Assembly (NCBI GenBank): GCA_015061765.1
Contig: SUVZ01000047.1
Coordinates: 1-14,809 of the forward strand
Direction of reading: 5' to 3'
DNA from: Lentisphaerota bacterium
Lineage (GTDB): Bacteria > Verrucomicrobiota > Kiritimatiellia > RFP12 > UBA1067
DNA length: 14,809 bases
Numbering within the stretch: position 1 is the first letter of the stretch; each line of letters begins with the position of its first letter. Below, in pieces: positions 6,917 through 13,598 of the stretch. Below the pieces are notes generated by a model. The model searched no databases. It was not told the origin of the DNA and saw nothing but the letters and a program-made list of their open reading frames with translations. The position numbers were made by a program, and so were the translations under genes.

Positions 6917-7672
6917 TCAAACGAATGAAGGCTCCTTCATTTTCCCCGAAAGGTAGGCCTCATAACTGTCGCAGACGCCCTTCACATCATCTGTGAAAAC
7001 GATCTGCCGCCCTTTGTGAAGCCACAGAACCTTATTGCACATTTCACGCACCTGACTGATGGAGTGGGATACGAGGATTGTAGTCGCTCCGCCTTTGATG
7101 ATCTCCCGCATCTTGTCTTCACTTTTCTTGCGGAAGGCGCCGTCGCCGACAGAGAGGACCTCGTCCAGGATCAAGATATCCGGATTCACAAGCGAAGCGA
7201 TCGCAAAGGCCAGACGCGACTTCATGCCCGAGGAAAGCTGACGGAACGGCCGACCCTCGAATTCCTTGAGTTCGGCGAATGCGATGATATGCTCATAGGT
7301 TTCATCCATGAACTCCCGAGTGTAGCCCAGCATCGCACCGCGCAGATAGGCATTCTCCTTCACGGTAAGGTCGCCATCGAATCCGCTCGCAAGCTCCAGC
7401 AAGGCTATGACATTGCCCCTGCGCGTTATCGTTCCCTCCGTTGGCTCCATAATCCCGGACACCGCCTTTAGCAGCGTCGACTTGCCGGCCCCGTTCGTAC
7501 CTATGATACCGAGCATGTCCCCCCTTTTGAGGAGGAATCCAATGTCTCTGTCCGCCCAGAAATCCGTTACCTGCCGTCTTCCGGTAAGTTTCTGCATCAG
7601 AACTTCCTTCAGGCCGACATTCCGCACATCTCCGATACGATACCGGATTGAAACGTTCTGGCACTCCAGCAT
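6917..7672 (-). CDS. wzt: Polysaccharide ABC exporter ATPase, Wzt/KpsT/TagH type without C-terminal sugar-binding domain
   Basis: A 251-residue ATPase that powers export of an undecaprenyl-linked glycan through the permease encoded just upstream. It has Walker A (GIIGTNGAGKST), the Q-loop region with ASGFDGDLTVKENAYLRGAM typical of the polysaccharide/teichoic subfamily, an LSSGMKSRLAFA signature, Walker B ILILDEVLSVGD, and the switch His in LVSHS. The protein stops about 35 residues after the H-loop, so it lacks the extra C-terminal carbohydrate-recognition domain of E. coli O8/O9-type Wzt and should not read a terminal cap. I chose ATG at 7672 because GAGGAAG sits eight bases upstream and the MLECQNVSIRY start fits the family. 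ATG at 7693, overlapping the permease stop, is the alternative (seven more residues). Confidence 0.93.
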   Translation of the reverse strand: MLECQNVSIRYRIGDVRNVGLKEVLMQKLTGRRQVTDFWADRDIGFLLKRGDMLGIIGTNGAGKSTLLKAVSGIMEPTEGTITRRGNVIALLELASGFDGDLTVKENAYLRGAMLGYTREFMDETYEHIIAFAELKEFEGRPFRQLSSGMKSRLAFAIASLVNPDILILDEVLSVGDGAFRKKSEDKMREIIKGGATTILVSHSISQVREMCNKVLWLHKGRQIVFTDDVKGVCDSYEAYLSGKMKEPSFV

Positions 7673-7685
7673 TGTGGACGCTTCC

Positions 7686-8453
7686 TCAGACATAATACAG
7701 GAACTCCGTATTGTAACGCCGATACATCCATCCGCCAACCGCCAATGACAGCAGGGCGAAAACCGCCAAAGCCAAATGATGCGTCAGCGACGGCACCGCA
7801 CCATTCAAGACAACCTCACGAAAGTAAAGGATATGCTGATATACCGGATTGAGATCAAATGCGATCTTGAAATCGGGAGAAACATTGTCAACCGAATAGA
7901 AAATGGCCGAACCGTACATCAGCAGCTGAAGCGCGACACGCCAAAGGTATTGCATGTCGCTGAAGAATACGTAAAGGGCCGACAGGACCAGCCCAATGCC
8001 GATATTGAAGAAGGTCAATGTCACTATCGGATACGCAAGAAGGAGAAACCGCCACGAAAAATCAACTCCGTCCAGGATGCAGAACGCAAAAAACACAGCG
8101 AGAGTCAGCGCGAAGTTCAGAAGCGTCTGAACATTCTTGGACAGCAGGAATATGTACTTGGGCACATTGACCTTCGTGAATATCGCCGCATTGTGCCGAA
8201 GGCAAGCCATCCCTTCGTTGGTGGATTCGCTGAAATACATGAAAAGGAGATTTCCGCAGAAGAGGTATGTCGTGTAATGCTCTATGGCGGCCCCGAAAAA
8301 CTGCGAAAAGACCACCTTCATCACTAAAAGCATCAACAGCGGCGACAGCAGGCTCCACCCCACGCCCAGCATGGTGCGCTTGTACTTCTTCTTGAAGTCA
8401 CGCTTTACGAGTTCCTCAAAGAGAAACTGATATTGCTTCAGTTTTACAATCAT
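7686..8453 (-). CDS. wzm: Polysaccharide ABC exporter permease, Wzm type (ABC-2 family)
   Basis: A 255-residue ABC-2 permease with about six membrane segments. The start (MIVKLKQYQFLFEELVKRDF, then KKKYKRTMLGVGWSLLSPLL) is the hallmark amphipathic helix and first segment of the family seen in many gut anaerobes. VVFSQFFG, YTTYLFCGNLLFMYFSEST and KVNVPKYIFLLSKNVQTL continue that match. It pairs with the ATPase gene that follows to move a lipid-linked glycan across the inner membrane. The frame is open further up to a GTG at 8540, and ATG at 8462 is also possible, but homology starts at about 8453, where GGATGGAG precedes the ATG. It is separated from the upstream glycosyl-1-phosphate transferase gene by 165 bases that hold a promoter and a small ORF. 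Confidence 0.93.
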   Translation of the reverse strand: MIVKLKQYQFLFEELVKRDFKKKYKRTMLGVGWSLLSPLLMLLVMKVVFSQFFGAAIEHYTTYLFCGNLLFMYFSESTNEGMACLRHNAAIFTKVNVPKYIFLLSKNVQTLLNFALTLAVFFAFCILDGVDFSWRFLLLAYPIVTLTFFNIGIGLVLSALYVFFSDMQYLWRVALQLLMYGSAIFYSVDNVSPDFKIAFDLNPVYQHILYFREVVLNGAVPSLTHHLALAVFALLSLAVGGWMYRRYNTEFLYYV

Positions 8454-8589
8454 TGGCTCCATCCAACGCTTTATGGGGTCCGGTGACTTTATTTCGATTG
8501 AGGAGCGCCTCCCGATCGAAAGCAACACAAGTGCCTCCACGGGTTATCGTCCCCTTAAAGTCATATAAGTCTGTCGCTATCGGTTTCAT
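8416..8589 (-). pseudogene. 57-codon ORF resembling a HAD-phosphatase N-terminus, overlapping wzm
   Basis: A short frame from ATG at 8589 to TGA at 8416, ending inside wzm in another frame. Its first 26 residues (MKPIATDLYDFKGTITRGGT, then CVAFDR) look like the start of HAD-IB phosphatases ('LYDFDGTIxxGDs...F'), but the catalytic second Asp is Lys and the later Asp is Gly, so it could not be catalytic. Further on, ALDGANDCKTEA is reminiscent of the HAD 'GDGxND' motif, but that part overlaps the permease start and may be chance. An extended -10 box lies nine bases before the ATG. It could be a decayed HAD fragment, a leader peptide, or noise. Confidence 0.25.
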
Positions 8590-8598
8590 GTCGAAAGG

Positions 8599-8607
8599 AT
8601 TATATCA
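8599..8607 (-). promoter_or_regulatory. Extended -10 promoter upstream of the wzm-wzt pair
   Basis: On the minus strand TGATATAAT is a perfect extended -10 (TGn-TATAAT). It lies 11 bases after the stop of the WbaP-type gene and about 145 bases before the wzm start, so it can transcribe wzm-wzt independently of the upstream genes. No good -35 is seen. It also sits nine bases before the ATG of the 57-codon ORF, so the transcript would begin almost on that ATG. Confidence 0.5.
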
Positions 8608-8618
8608 CAACCGCGAAA

Positions 8619-10028
8619 TCAGTGGGCGCCTCGCATAAGAAGGACGCAGGATACCGTGCGCGTGATCACCCATAAGTCCATCCACGGATTCCAGTTCAGG
8701 ACATAGTAGCAGTCCAACGAAACGCGACGGTCGTATCCGGTGTCGCTTCTGCCGCTGACTTGCCACAATCCGGTGATCCCAGGCTTCACTCTGGAGAAAA
8801 GTTCGTATCTGCCGCCATAATACTTGACCTCATCTTCCACGATCGGCCGCGGACCCACAATAGCCATCTCGCCAAGAAAGACATTGAAGAGCTGGGGAAT
8901 CTCATCCAATGACGTCTTGCGCAGGAAACGGCCGAATGGCGTTATCCGGGGGTCGTTCTTCAGCTTGAAGTTCTCCTCCCATTCGGCTCTTGCCGCGGGA
9001 TCGTTCTCGAGAATCGTCGCAAGACGCTCCTCCGCATCCATGTACATCGAACGGAATTTCCATATTTTGATCGGACGGCCATCTTTACCAAGACGATGGT
9101 GACGATAGAACACAGGACCTCTGCTTGTCAGTTTTATCAATACGGGAATCAGAATGAAAAGCGGCAGGCAGACAAAGATGGCCGCAACAGAGAGAAGAAA
9201 ATCCATGGCAACCTTCTCCCACCGAAGCGCTTTCATGCACGACTGATTCACAAGTTCAATTCCGCCGAAACCACCGACCGCAACCAATCTTGACCCGATG
9301 ACCGGGAATGCCCTTCGGGTAGGGAAGTAGTCTATGAACTGAAAATGCCTGACGAGGGTGGTCAACTGCTCCTTCAGCAGTCGTTCGTCATAGCATGCCA
9401 GAAGCCGTTTTACATCCATCGCCCGACCCATGCGCACCACATCACGCAATCCACCCAGCCGCTCGACTCCGGGAATCGATTTCCCTCCATCATCAAACGA
9501 ACCGACAACCCTGCAACCCAAGAAGGCGGAGTTCTCGCACTCCTGCACAATCTGCCGCGCAAGATCGCCTGAACCGACGATGAAACAGGGAATGGAGCCA
9601 ATGCCGAATCTTTTCATCGCCCAGCGTGCGACATCCCTGAACGGCTGCGACAAACCCGCCAAAAGCAAGCCGCTCGCAATCAGCACAAATCTTGACACCT
9701 CCTCCTGCTGGCGCGAAAACCCCAGGAATGCCATGACTATCAGATGCACTGTGACCGAACTTGCCACCAACCGCCGGAACTCTTCCACTGGCCCCAGCGG
9801 CAGAGACGGATACACGACATTCCCGTGATACAGGCGAACGAGCATGTTGAAAACGACAAACAGCAATGCGACAGGCCAGAACCTGACATATTCCGCCGGG
9901 TCATAATCTCCGAAGCCCAGACACCAATACGCCACCACCGTTGCTGCCCACGCGAAGAATACACAGAGCATGTCGGTAATGACAAGAGAGGCTACCCTTA
10001 CGCGTCCTTGCATCAGTCCGCCTTTCAT
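8619..10028 (-). CDS. Undecaprenyl-phosphate glycosylphosphotransferase, WbaP/WcaJ-type
   Basis: A 469-residue polyprenyl-phosphate hexose-1-phosphate transferase that loads the first sugar onto undecaprenyl phosphate and so starts surface-glycan synthesis. The layout is typical of the long type: four N-terminal membrane segments, a Rossmann-like CoA-binding-type middle domain (FIVGSGDLARQIV), one re-entrant membrane segment (VAMDFLLSVAAIFVCLPLFI), and the catalytic domain with KFRSMYMDAEERL, DPRITPFGRFLRKTSLDEIP followed by QLFNVFLGEM, the GPRP motif, and PGITGLWQVSGRS. The sugar (galactose, glucose or another) cannot be read from the sequence. ATG at 10028 overlaps the previous stop (ATGA). 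ATG at 10013, with AAGG seven bases upstream, would shorten it by five residues. It belongs to the glycan operon with the two genes before it. Confidence 0.94.
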   Translation of the reverse strand: MKGGLMQGRVRVASLVITDMLCVFFAWAATVVAYWCLGFGDYDPAEYVRFWPVALLFVVFNMLVRLYHGNVVYPSLPLGPVEEFRRLVASSVTVHLIVMAFLGFSRQQEEVSRFVLIASGLLLAGLSQPFRDVARWAMKRFGIGSIPCFIVGSGDLARQIVQECENSAFLGCRVVGSFDDGGKSIPGVERLGGLRDVVRMGRAMDVKRLLACYDERLLKEQLTTLVRHFQFIDYFPTRRAFPVIGSRLVAVGGFGGIELVNQSCMKALRWEKVAMDFLLSVAAIFVCLPLFILIPVLIKLTSRGPVFYRHHRLGKDGRPIKIWKFRSMYMDAEERLATILENDPAARAEWEENFKLKNDPRITPFGRFLRKTSLDEIPQLFNVFLGEMAIVGPRPIVEDEVKYYGGRYELFSRVKPGITGLWQVSGRSDTGYDRRVSLDCYYVLNWNPWMDLWVITRTVSCVLLMRGAH

Positions 10029-10678
10029 TTCGCAGAGACCCTGTATAGGCGGAAACGCCTGTCCTTGAACGAGAAAACACTCACCAACCTGGCATCCTTC
10101 GGCGACGCCCCATCCCCTTCCACCAGCCAGTAGTCGCCTTTGTTGGCACCGCCAACCTCCGGAAAGTAGATGCGGCCGCCGGTAAGATACGCTATGCTGC
10201 GGTATGAAGAGGCGCAGTTGATCACAGGGCGCGCGCGCGTATTGTACTCACGTGGAGACCAAAGCAGCCTGTCGTCCTGACGAGGACCGTCCCAATCCTT
10301 CCTTATCTCATTTGCCGCCCAGGCGGACACAAGAGTCTTACGGCTGCGATTGCCCATTCCAAAATGGTGCTTGACCACACGAAAGGCATTTACGCCAAAC
10401 GCCGCCGCAAAAGCCACGAGCAATACATAATCCAACCTGCGGCAACGCCTCCACAATTCGGCGACCGGCCATATGCACACTCCCCACAGAAGCACGAACG
10501 CCGGACTCAGGTAGCGCAAGTCCACCTTGAATCGCCAGTTCTCGACATACAGCTGCAGCTGAACCAAGACCACATTGACCAGAAAAAGCCCCCAAAGAAC
10601 AGCTTCGCCCTTCGTAAACATCTTTCGGCGAATTCTGTATGCGGAGACGGCGGTTGCCAAAAGAAATGTCCAGATCAC
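10025..10678 (-). CDS. C-terminal half of a GT-C membrane glycosyltransferase (separate overlapping ORF)
   Basis: A 217-residue protein: about four membrane segments (WTFLLATAVSAYRI, AVLWGLFLVNVVLVQLQL, LSPAFVLLWGVCIWPVAEL, LDYVLLVAFAAAFGVNAF), then a ~110-residue soluble tail ending in LYRVSAK. Short helices joined by a loop with WRFKVDLRYLSPAF match the later segments and external loop of GT39/ArnT-like enzymes, where a conserved RYxxP loop precedes the last helices. The preceding gene ends inside such a membrane domain, and this ORF continues it in the -1 frame. GTG at 10678 overlaps the upstream TGA (GTGA) and has GGGAGG five bases upstream, so it is well set for coupled translation. The frame is open up to 10915, but that part only shadows the upstream gene. 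It could be a true second subunit or the result of a frameshift. Confidence 0.7.
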   Translation of the reverse strand: MIWTFLLATAVSAYRIRRKMFTKGEAVLWGLFLVNVVLVQLQLYVENWRFKVDLRYLSPAFVLLWGVCIWPVAELWRRCRRLDYVLLVAFAAAFGVNAFRVVKHHFGMGNRSRKTLVSAWAANEIRKDWDGPRQDDRLLWSPREYNTRARPVINCASSYRSIAYLTGGRIYFPEVGGANKGDYWLVEGDGASPKDARLVSVFSFKDRRFRLYRVSAK

Positions 10679-12279
10679 AGCCACCTCCCGAGGTACTTGA
10701 TGTACTGAATCGCCGGAACCCAATGCCCCGTGTAGTGATGAACCATTGTCACAACCGCCGCGGTTCCCGCCATCCACGACATTATCGGCAAAAGAAGCGT
10801 ACGCCACTCCCTTTTGGCAATCTCGCGAAGAATCCATATCCCGACCAGAACCGTACCGATAAGATAACTGTCGATGCGCAGCGTAAGCAGAATAAAGGCT
10901 CCCGTCGCCAACCATATCGACCGTCTGTCAATGAACCCATATGCACAGAGAAGCATTGCCAGCAGCCGACCGTCGTCGCGAAGACCGTCCAGAGCCAACC
11001 CGAACGGGCGCGGAGCAATCAGCAGAAATGCGGCACAAAGCAGCGCCGTCCTGTGTCCGAACACTTTTTTTGATACAGCCCACAGGGGAATGATCGAATA
11101 CGCCCAGAACGCGGCCGCGACACATTGACAGGACTGGAGACCGTCAAAAGCGGTGACCTTGCGGACAATCCCCGTCAACACCTGGAAAAGGACTCCAAAG
11201 CGAGGATGAAAGGCCATTTCCCAGTCGCCGGCGGCAAATGCGTCCGCCATAGGCCCGTACCGCACCACCACGTCTGGCATCCATACGGGATAGCACATCG
11301 TGAACAAAGCCGTCGCCGAAAGCCAGAACAAGGTTGCGGCAATCCATATGGTCAGAGCCGGCCTATACATCGCAAACGCCCGCAAAGCGGACTTGAGCGC
11401 TACATCCCTCAGGAGAACCTTACGTTCCCGCACCAGTCTCCAGAACTCGGCAAGTGCAAGAGACTGCAATTCAGGAAGCGATGCACGGAAATGCCAAACC
11501 TTGTTCAGCATCATCTTCGCCGCGATTCCACACCGGCGCAGAACAGCACGCGGAACGGCTCCTTGGCTTGCGTAGAATCCGTTCACGCTCTCTATTCCGG
11601 CCACATATCCTTTCACCTTCGCCACTGAAAACCCGCTGCGGGTAATGGACCCGGCCGACATCACATAACCATACAACGGATCTTTTACCAAAACGAACCG
11701 GCGTATCATGCCAAAGAGTTTTATGACGAACGGCCAATCCTCGAAACATATCCCCTTCTGAAACCTCAGATCGCCAATGGCGGCACGGCGATACAGCTTA
11801 TTGCAGACGCTTGAAAAAGCGTATCGATAACGCAATATGTCTTCTATCGGTTTTTGATGGCAAGTCGTCCCAGAAGCTCTGGCGGAAGCATTCAACCGCT
11901 GCATCACGCCAGCGACAGTGGAAGCCTTTGCAAAACTCCGGGAAACAGAGACATCCGCCTCCGCCTCCACGGCAGCGTCATGCAAAACCTCCAAGGCATC
12001 TTCGCGAAGAATGTCGCCTGCATCGACAAATGCGACCCAATCGCCTTTTGCCGCATCCAACCCTGAATTGCGGGCAACACTCAAACCACCGTTCGCCTGA
12101 GAAAGCACACGCACTCTGCCATCGGTTTCGGCCCAACGGGCCAGTTCCCTGCCCGACCCATCAGTAGAGCCGTCATCCACGCATATGACCTCTATGTCGC
12201 GATAGGTCTGAGACAGAATGCTACGCATCGTGTCTTCCAGATGCGGAGCATTGTACACAGGAACGATGACGCTAATCAT
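10675..12279 (-). CDS. GT2 glycosyltransferase fused to the N-terminal half of a GT-C membrane transferase
   Basis: A 534-residue protein. Residues 1-300 are a GT-A fold family 2 glycosyltransferase: ISVIVPVYNAP, VDDGSTDGSG, ANGGLSVARNSGLDAAKGDW and FVDAGD in place of the usual DSDD metal site, then CNKLYRR and GICFEDWPF. From about residue 305 the chain turns hydrophobic, with about six membrane segments. The first external loop carries MPDVVVRYGPMADAFAAGDW, then FHPRFG, as in GT-C enzymes (GT39/ArnT-like, with the first-loop Asp), followed by LDGLRDDGRLLAM. The membrane domain stops early at GRWL. The next ORF supplies the rest. Start: ATG at 12279 has GGGAG eight bases upstream, whereas ATG at 12285 is too close to it. 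Likely job: adding sugars to the lipid-linked glycan on both faces of the membrane (inference). Confidence 0.85.
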   Translation of the reverse strand: MISVIVPVYNAPHLEDTMRSILSQTYRDIEVICVDDGSTDGSGRELARWAETDGRVRVLSQANGGLSVARNSGLDAAKGDWVAFVDAGDILREDALEVLHDAAVEAEADVSVSRSFAKASTVAGVMQRLNASARASGTTCHQKPIEDILRYRYAFSSVCNKLYRRAAIGDLRFQKGICFEDWPFVIKLFGMIRRFVLVKDPLYGYVMSAGSITRSGFSVAKVKGYVAGIESVNGFYASQGAVPRAVLRRCGIAAKMMLNKVWHFRASLPELQSLALAEFWRLVRERKVLLRDVALKSALRAFAMYRPALTIWIAATLFWLSATALFTMCYPVWMPDVVVRYGPMADAFAAGDWEMAFHPRFGVLFQVLTGIVRKVTAFDGLQSCQCVAAAFWAYSIIPLWAVSKKVFGHRTALLCAAFLLIAPRPFGLALDGLRDDGRLLAMLLCAYGFIDRRSIWLATGAFILLTLRIDSYLIGTVLVGIWILREIAKREWRTLLLPIMSWMAGTAAVVTMVHHYTGHWVPAIQYIKYLGRWL

Positions 12280-12298
12280 TTCCATCTCTCCCCATCAC

Positions 12299-12324
12299 GA
12301 TGTACGGAACCGCAGTCGTACATC
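12299..12324. repeat. Perfect 8-bp inverted repeat between the redox and glycan genes
   Basis: The arms gatgtacg (12299-12306) and cgtacatc (12317-12324) are perfect inverted repeats with a 10-base spacer. A third partial copy (cgtacaac) follows at about 12333. The element sits in the 66-base gap between the ferredoxin gene stop and the GT2 start, about 20 bases before the GT2 ATG. There is no T-run, so it is not a classical terminator. It could be an operator or an RNA hairpin affecting GT2 translation. Confidence 0.4.
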
Positions 12325-12345
12325 CATAACGCCGTACAACCATGG

Positions 12346-12999
12346 CTACACCTGTTCGCGCATGCGGTTCATCCCCGGATGCATGCGTTCGAACGAAACC
12401 TCCTGCGCGGTAACAGGCCTATCAGTTCGATGCAAGGCACAACCTTCCACCGTAATGGCCGGCATGGGTCTGGACGGACACAGGTTCTCGCACGCTCCGC
12501 AGCCGAGGCATTTCACGGCATCCACAACCGGAACGCCCTTCACCAGAACTATCGCCTTCACCGGGCAATGACGTTCGCACGATGTGCAGACCGCACCCGT
12601 CTTGACGGCGATGCAGCGTTCCCTGTGCCATACAGCCCTGCCCACATGCGTATGCAGCTTCTCCTCACGGGAAATCTTCGCTATGGCTCCCGCAGGACAC
12701 ACCTCTGCGCAACGCGAACAGGCCGGGCGGCAATACCCGTGTTCGAACCCCATCTCCGGAAGAAGGAACCGTTTCGGATCGCGCGAAGGACGCAGCACCT
12801 TTTCGGGGCACGACTTAACGCACAGCTGACACCCTACGCATCTCGCGCGAAACGCGGCGAGACTCACCGCCCCCGCCGGAACGATCGGTGTGGATCTTTG
12901 CGGAACCCCGGGATTTGAGACTGGGGCGAACCCTCCATCAACAAGCTTGCCGGCTGCAACCGTCGCCGCACCGGCCTCGAGAAAGTTCCTTCTGGTCAT
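12346..12999 (-). CDS. Tat-exported ferredoxin-like protein with four [4Fe-4S] motifs (NapG/MauM type)
   Basis: A 217-residue protein that begins with a twin-arginine signal (MTRRNFLEAGAATVAAG), so it is expected to be folded and exported to the periplasm or periplasmic membrane face. Four cysteine groups follow: CVGCQLCVKSCP, CRPACSRCAEVCP, a split group (a Cys in RERC, then CTSCERHCP), and CLGCGACENLCP. This matches the NapG/MauM layout of four [4Fe-4S] clusters. NapG works with NapH to move electrons from quinol to a periplasmic partner. The gene overlaps the NapH-like gene by ATGA, which fixes the start at 12999; the upstream MPQMHRK reading would bury the Tat signal. The partner oxidoreductase here would be unusual, because the third gene of the operon is an aldo/keto reductase and not a nitrate reductase. 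Confidence 0.88.
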   Translation of the reverse strand: MTRRNFLEAGAATVAAGKLVDGGFAPVSNPGVPQRSTPIVPAGAVSLAAFRARCVGCQLCVKSCPEKVLRPSRDPKRFLLPEMGFEHGYCRPACSRCAEVCPAGAIAKISREEKLHTHVGRAVWHRERCIAVKTGAVCTSCERHCPVKAIVLVKGVPVVDAVKCLGCGACENLCPSRPMPAITVEGCALHRTDRPVTAQEVSFERMHPGMNRMREQV

Positions 13000-13598
13000 T
13001 TTCCGATGCATTTGCGGCACTCCTCACAATGGTCACACTTGTCGAACCTGTCCTTGAAGACCGAAAATCTGGACACAGCCTGGAGCAGCGTTCCGACCGG
13101 ACATATCCAGTTGCACCAGAACCGCCCCCTGCCGACAAGCGCAAGCGCAAGCACGACAAAGAAAACGCCGCCGGTCAAGGCGACGCCGCGCCCGAATATT
13201 CCATACGGATCAAGCCACATGAACGAAAGGCCGGCAAGGCCGACCGCCATGAAGAGAACAAACACCGTCCACTTCACGATGACTTGGCGCTTCGTCTCAG
13301 GCAATCTGGAACAGACCCTGCGCACCTTCTTCCGCGCGATCCAGCGCAGAAGATCCTGCACGATGCCAAGCGGACACACCACCTCGCAATAGAGCCGTCC
13401 CCAAAGCGCCGCCATGACGGCGAACAGAACCATGGCCAATGCCCCGCATCCCAGCACCGCCGGAACGATCTGGAGCCTGGCGGCGACCGCGCACTCCCTG
13501 ACCCCGCAGAACGACGCCGCAAGCGCGGCAAGCATGACGGCGGCGAAAATAATCTTCACCGCACGACGGACAGAACCCCTTATCGCAATGCGCTTCAT
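12996..13598 (-). CDS. NapH-like membrane [4Fe-4S] quinol-oxidising protein
   Basis: A 200-residue membrane protein with about four helices (KIIFAAVMLAALAASF, IVPAVLGCGALAMVLFAVMA, VIVKWTVFVLFMAVGLAGLS, GGVFFVVLALALVG). It has the two loop motifs of the NapH/PceC/CcoG-like family: YCEVVCPLGIVQDLL and WCNWICPVGTLLQ. It ends in a Cys-rich cytoplasmic tail, CDHCEECRKC, followed by only IGK. NapH normally has C-x2-C-x2-C-x3-CP groups here, so the single, clipped C-x2-C-x2-C-x2-C group is a reduced version. The ATG at 13598 overlaps the aldo/keto reductase stop and its own stop overlaps the next ATG, so all three are one operon. Role: taking electrons from the quinone pool, or returning them to it, together with the NapG-like partner. 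Confidence 0.85.
   Translation of the reverse strand: MKRIAIRGSVRRAVKIIFAAVMLAALAASFCGVRECAVAARLQIVPAVLGCGALAMVLFAVMAALWGRLYCEVVCPLGIVQDLLRWIARKKVRRVCSRLPETKRQVIVKWTVFVLFMAVGLAGLSFMWLDPYGIFGRGVALTGGVFFVVLALALVGRGRFWCNWICPVGTLLQAVSRFSVFKDRFDKCDHCEECRKCIGK

Noticed and set aside
10679..10915. N-terminal extension of the GT-C C-terminal ORF
   Set aside because: This part overlaps the upstream gene out of frame and reads as polar, low-complexity sequence with no membrane segment, unlike the part from 10678 onward.
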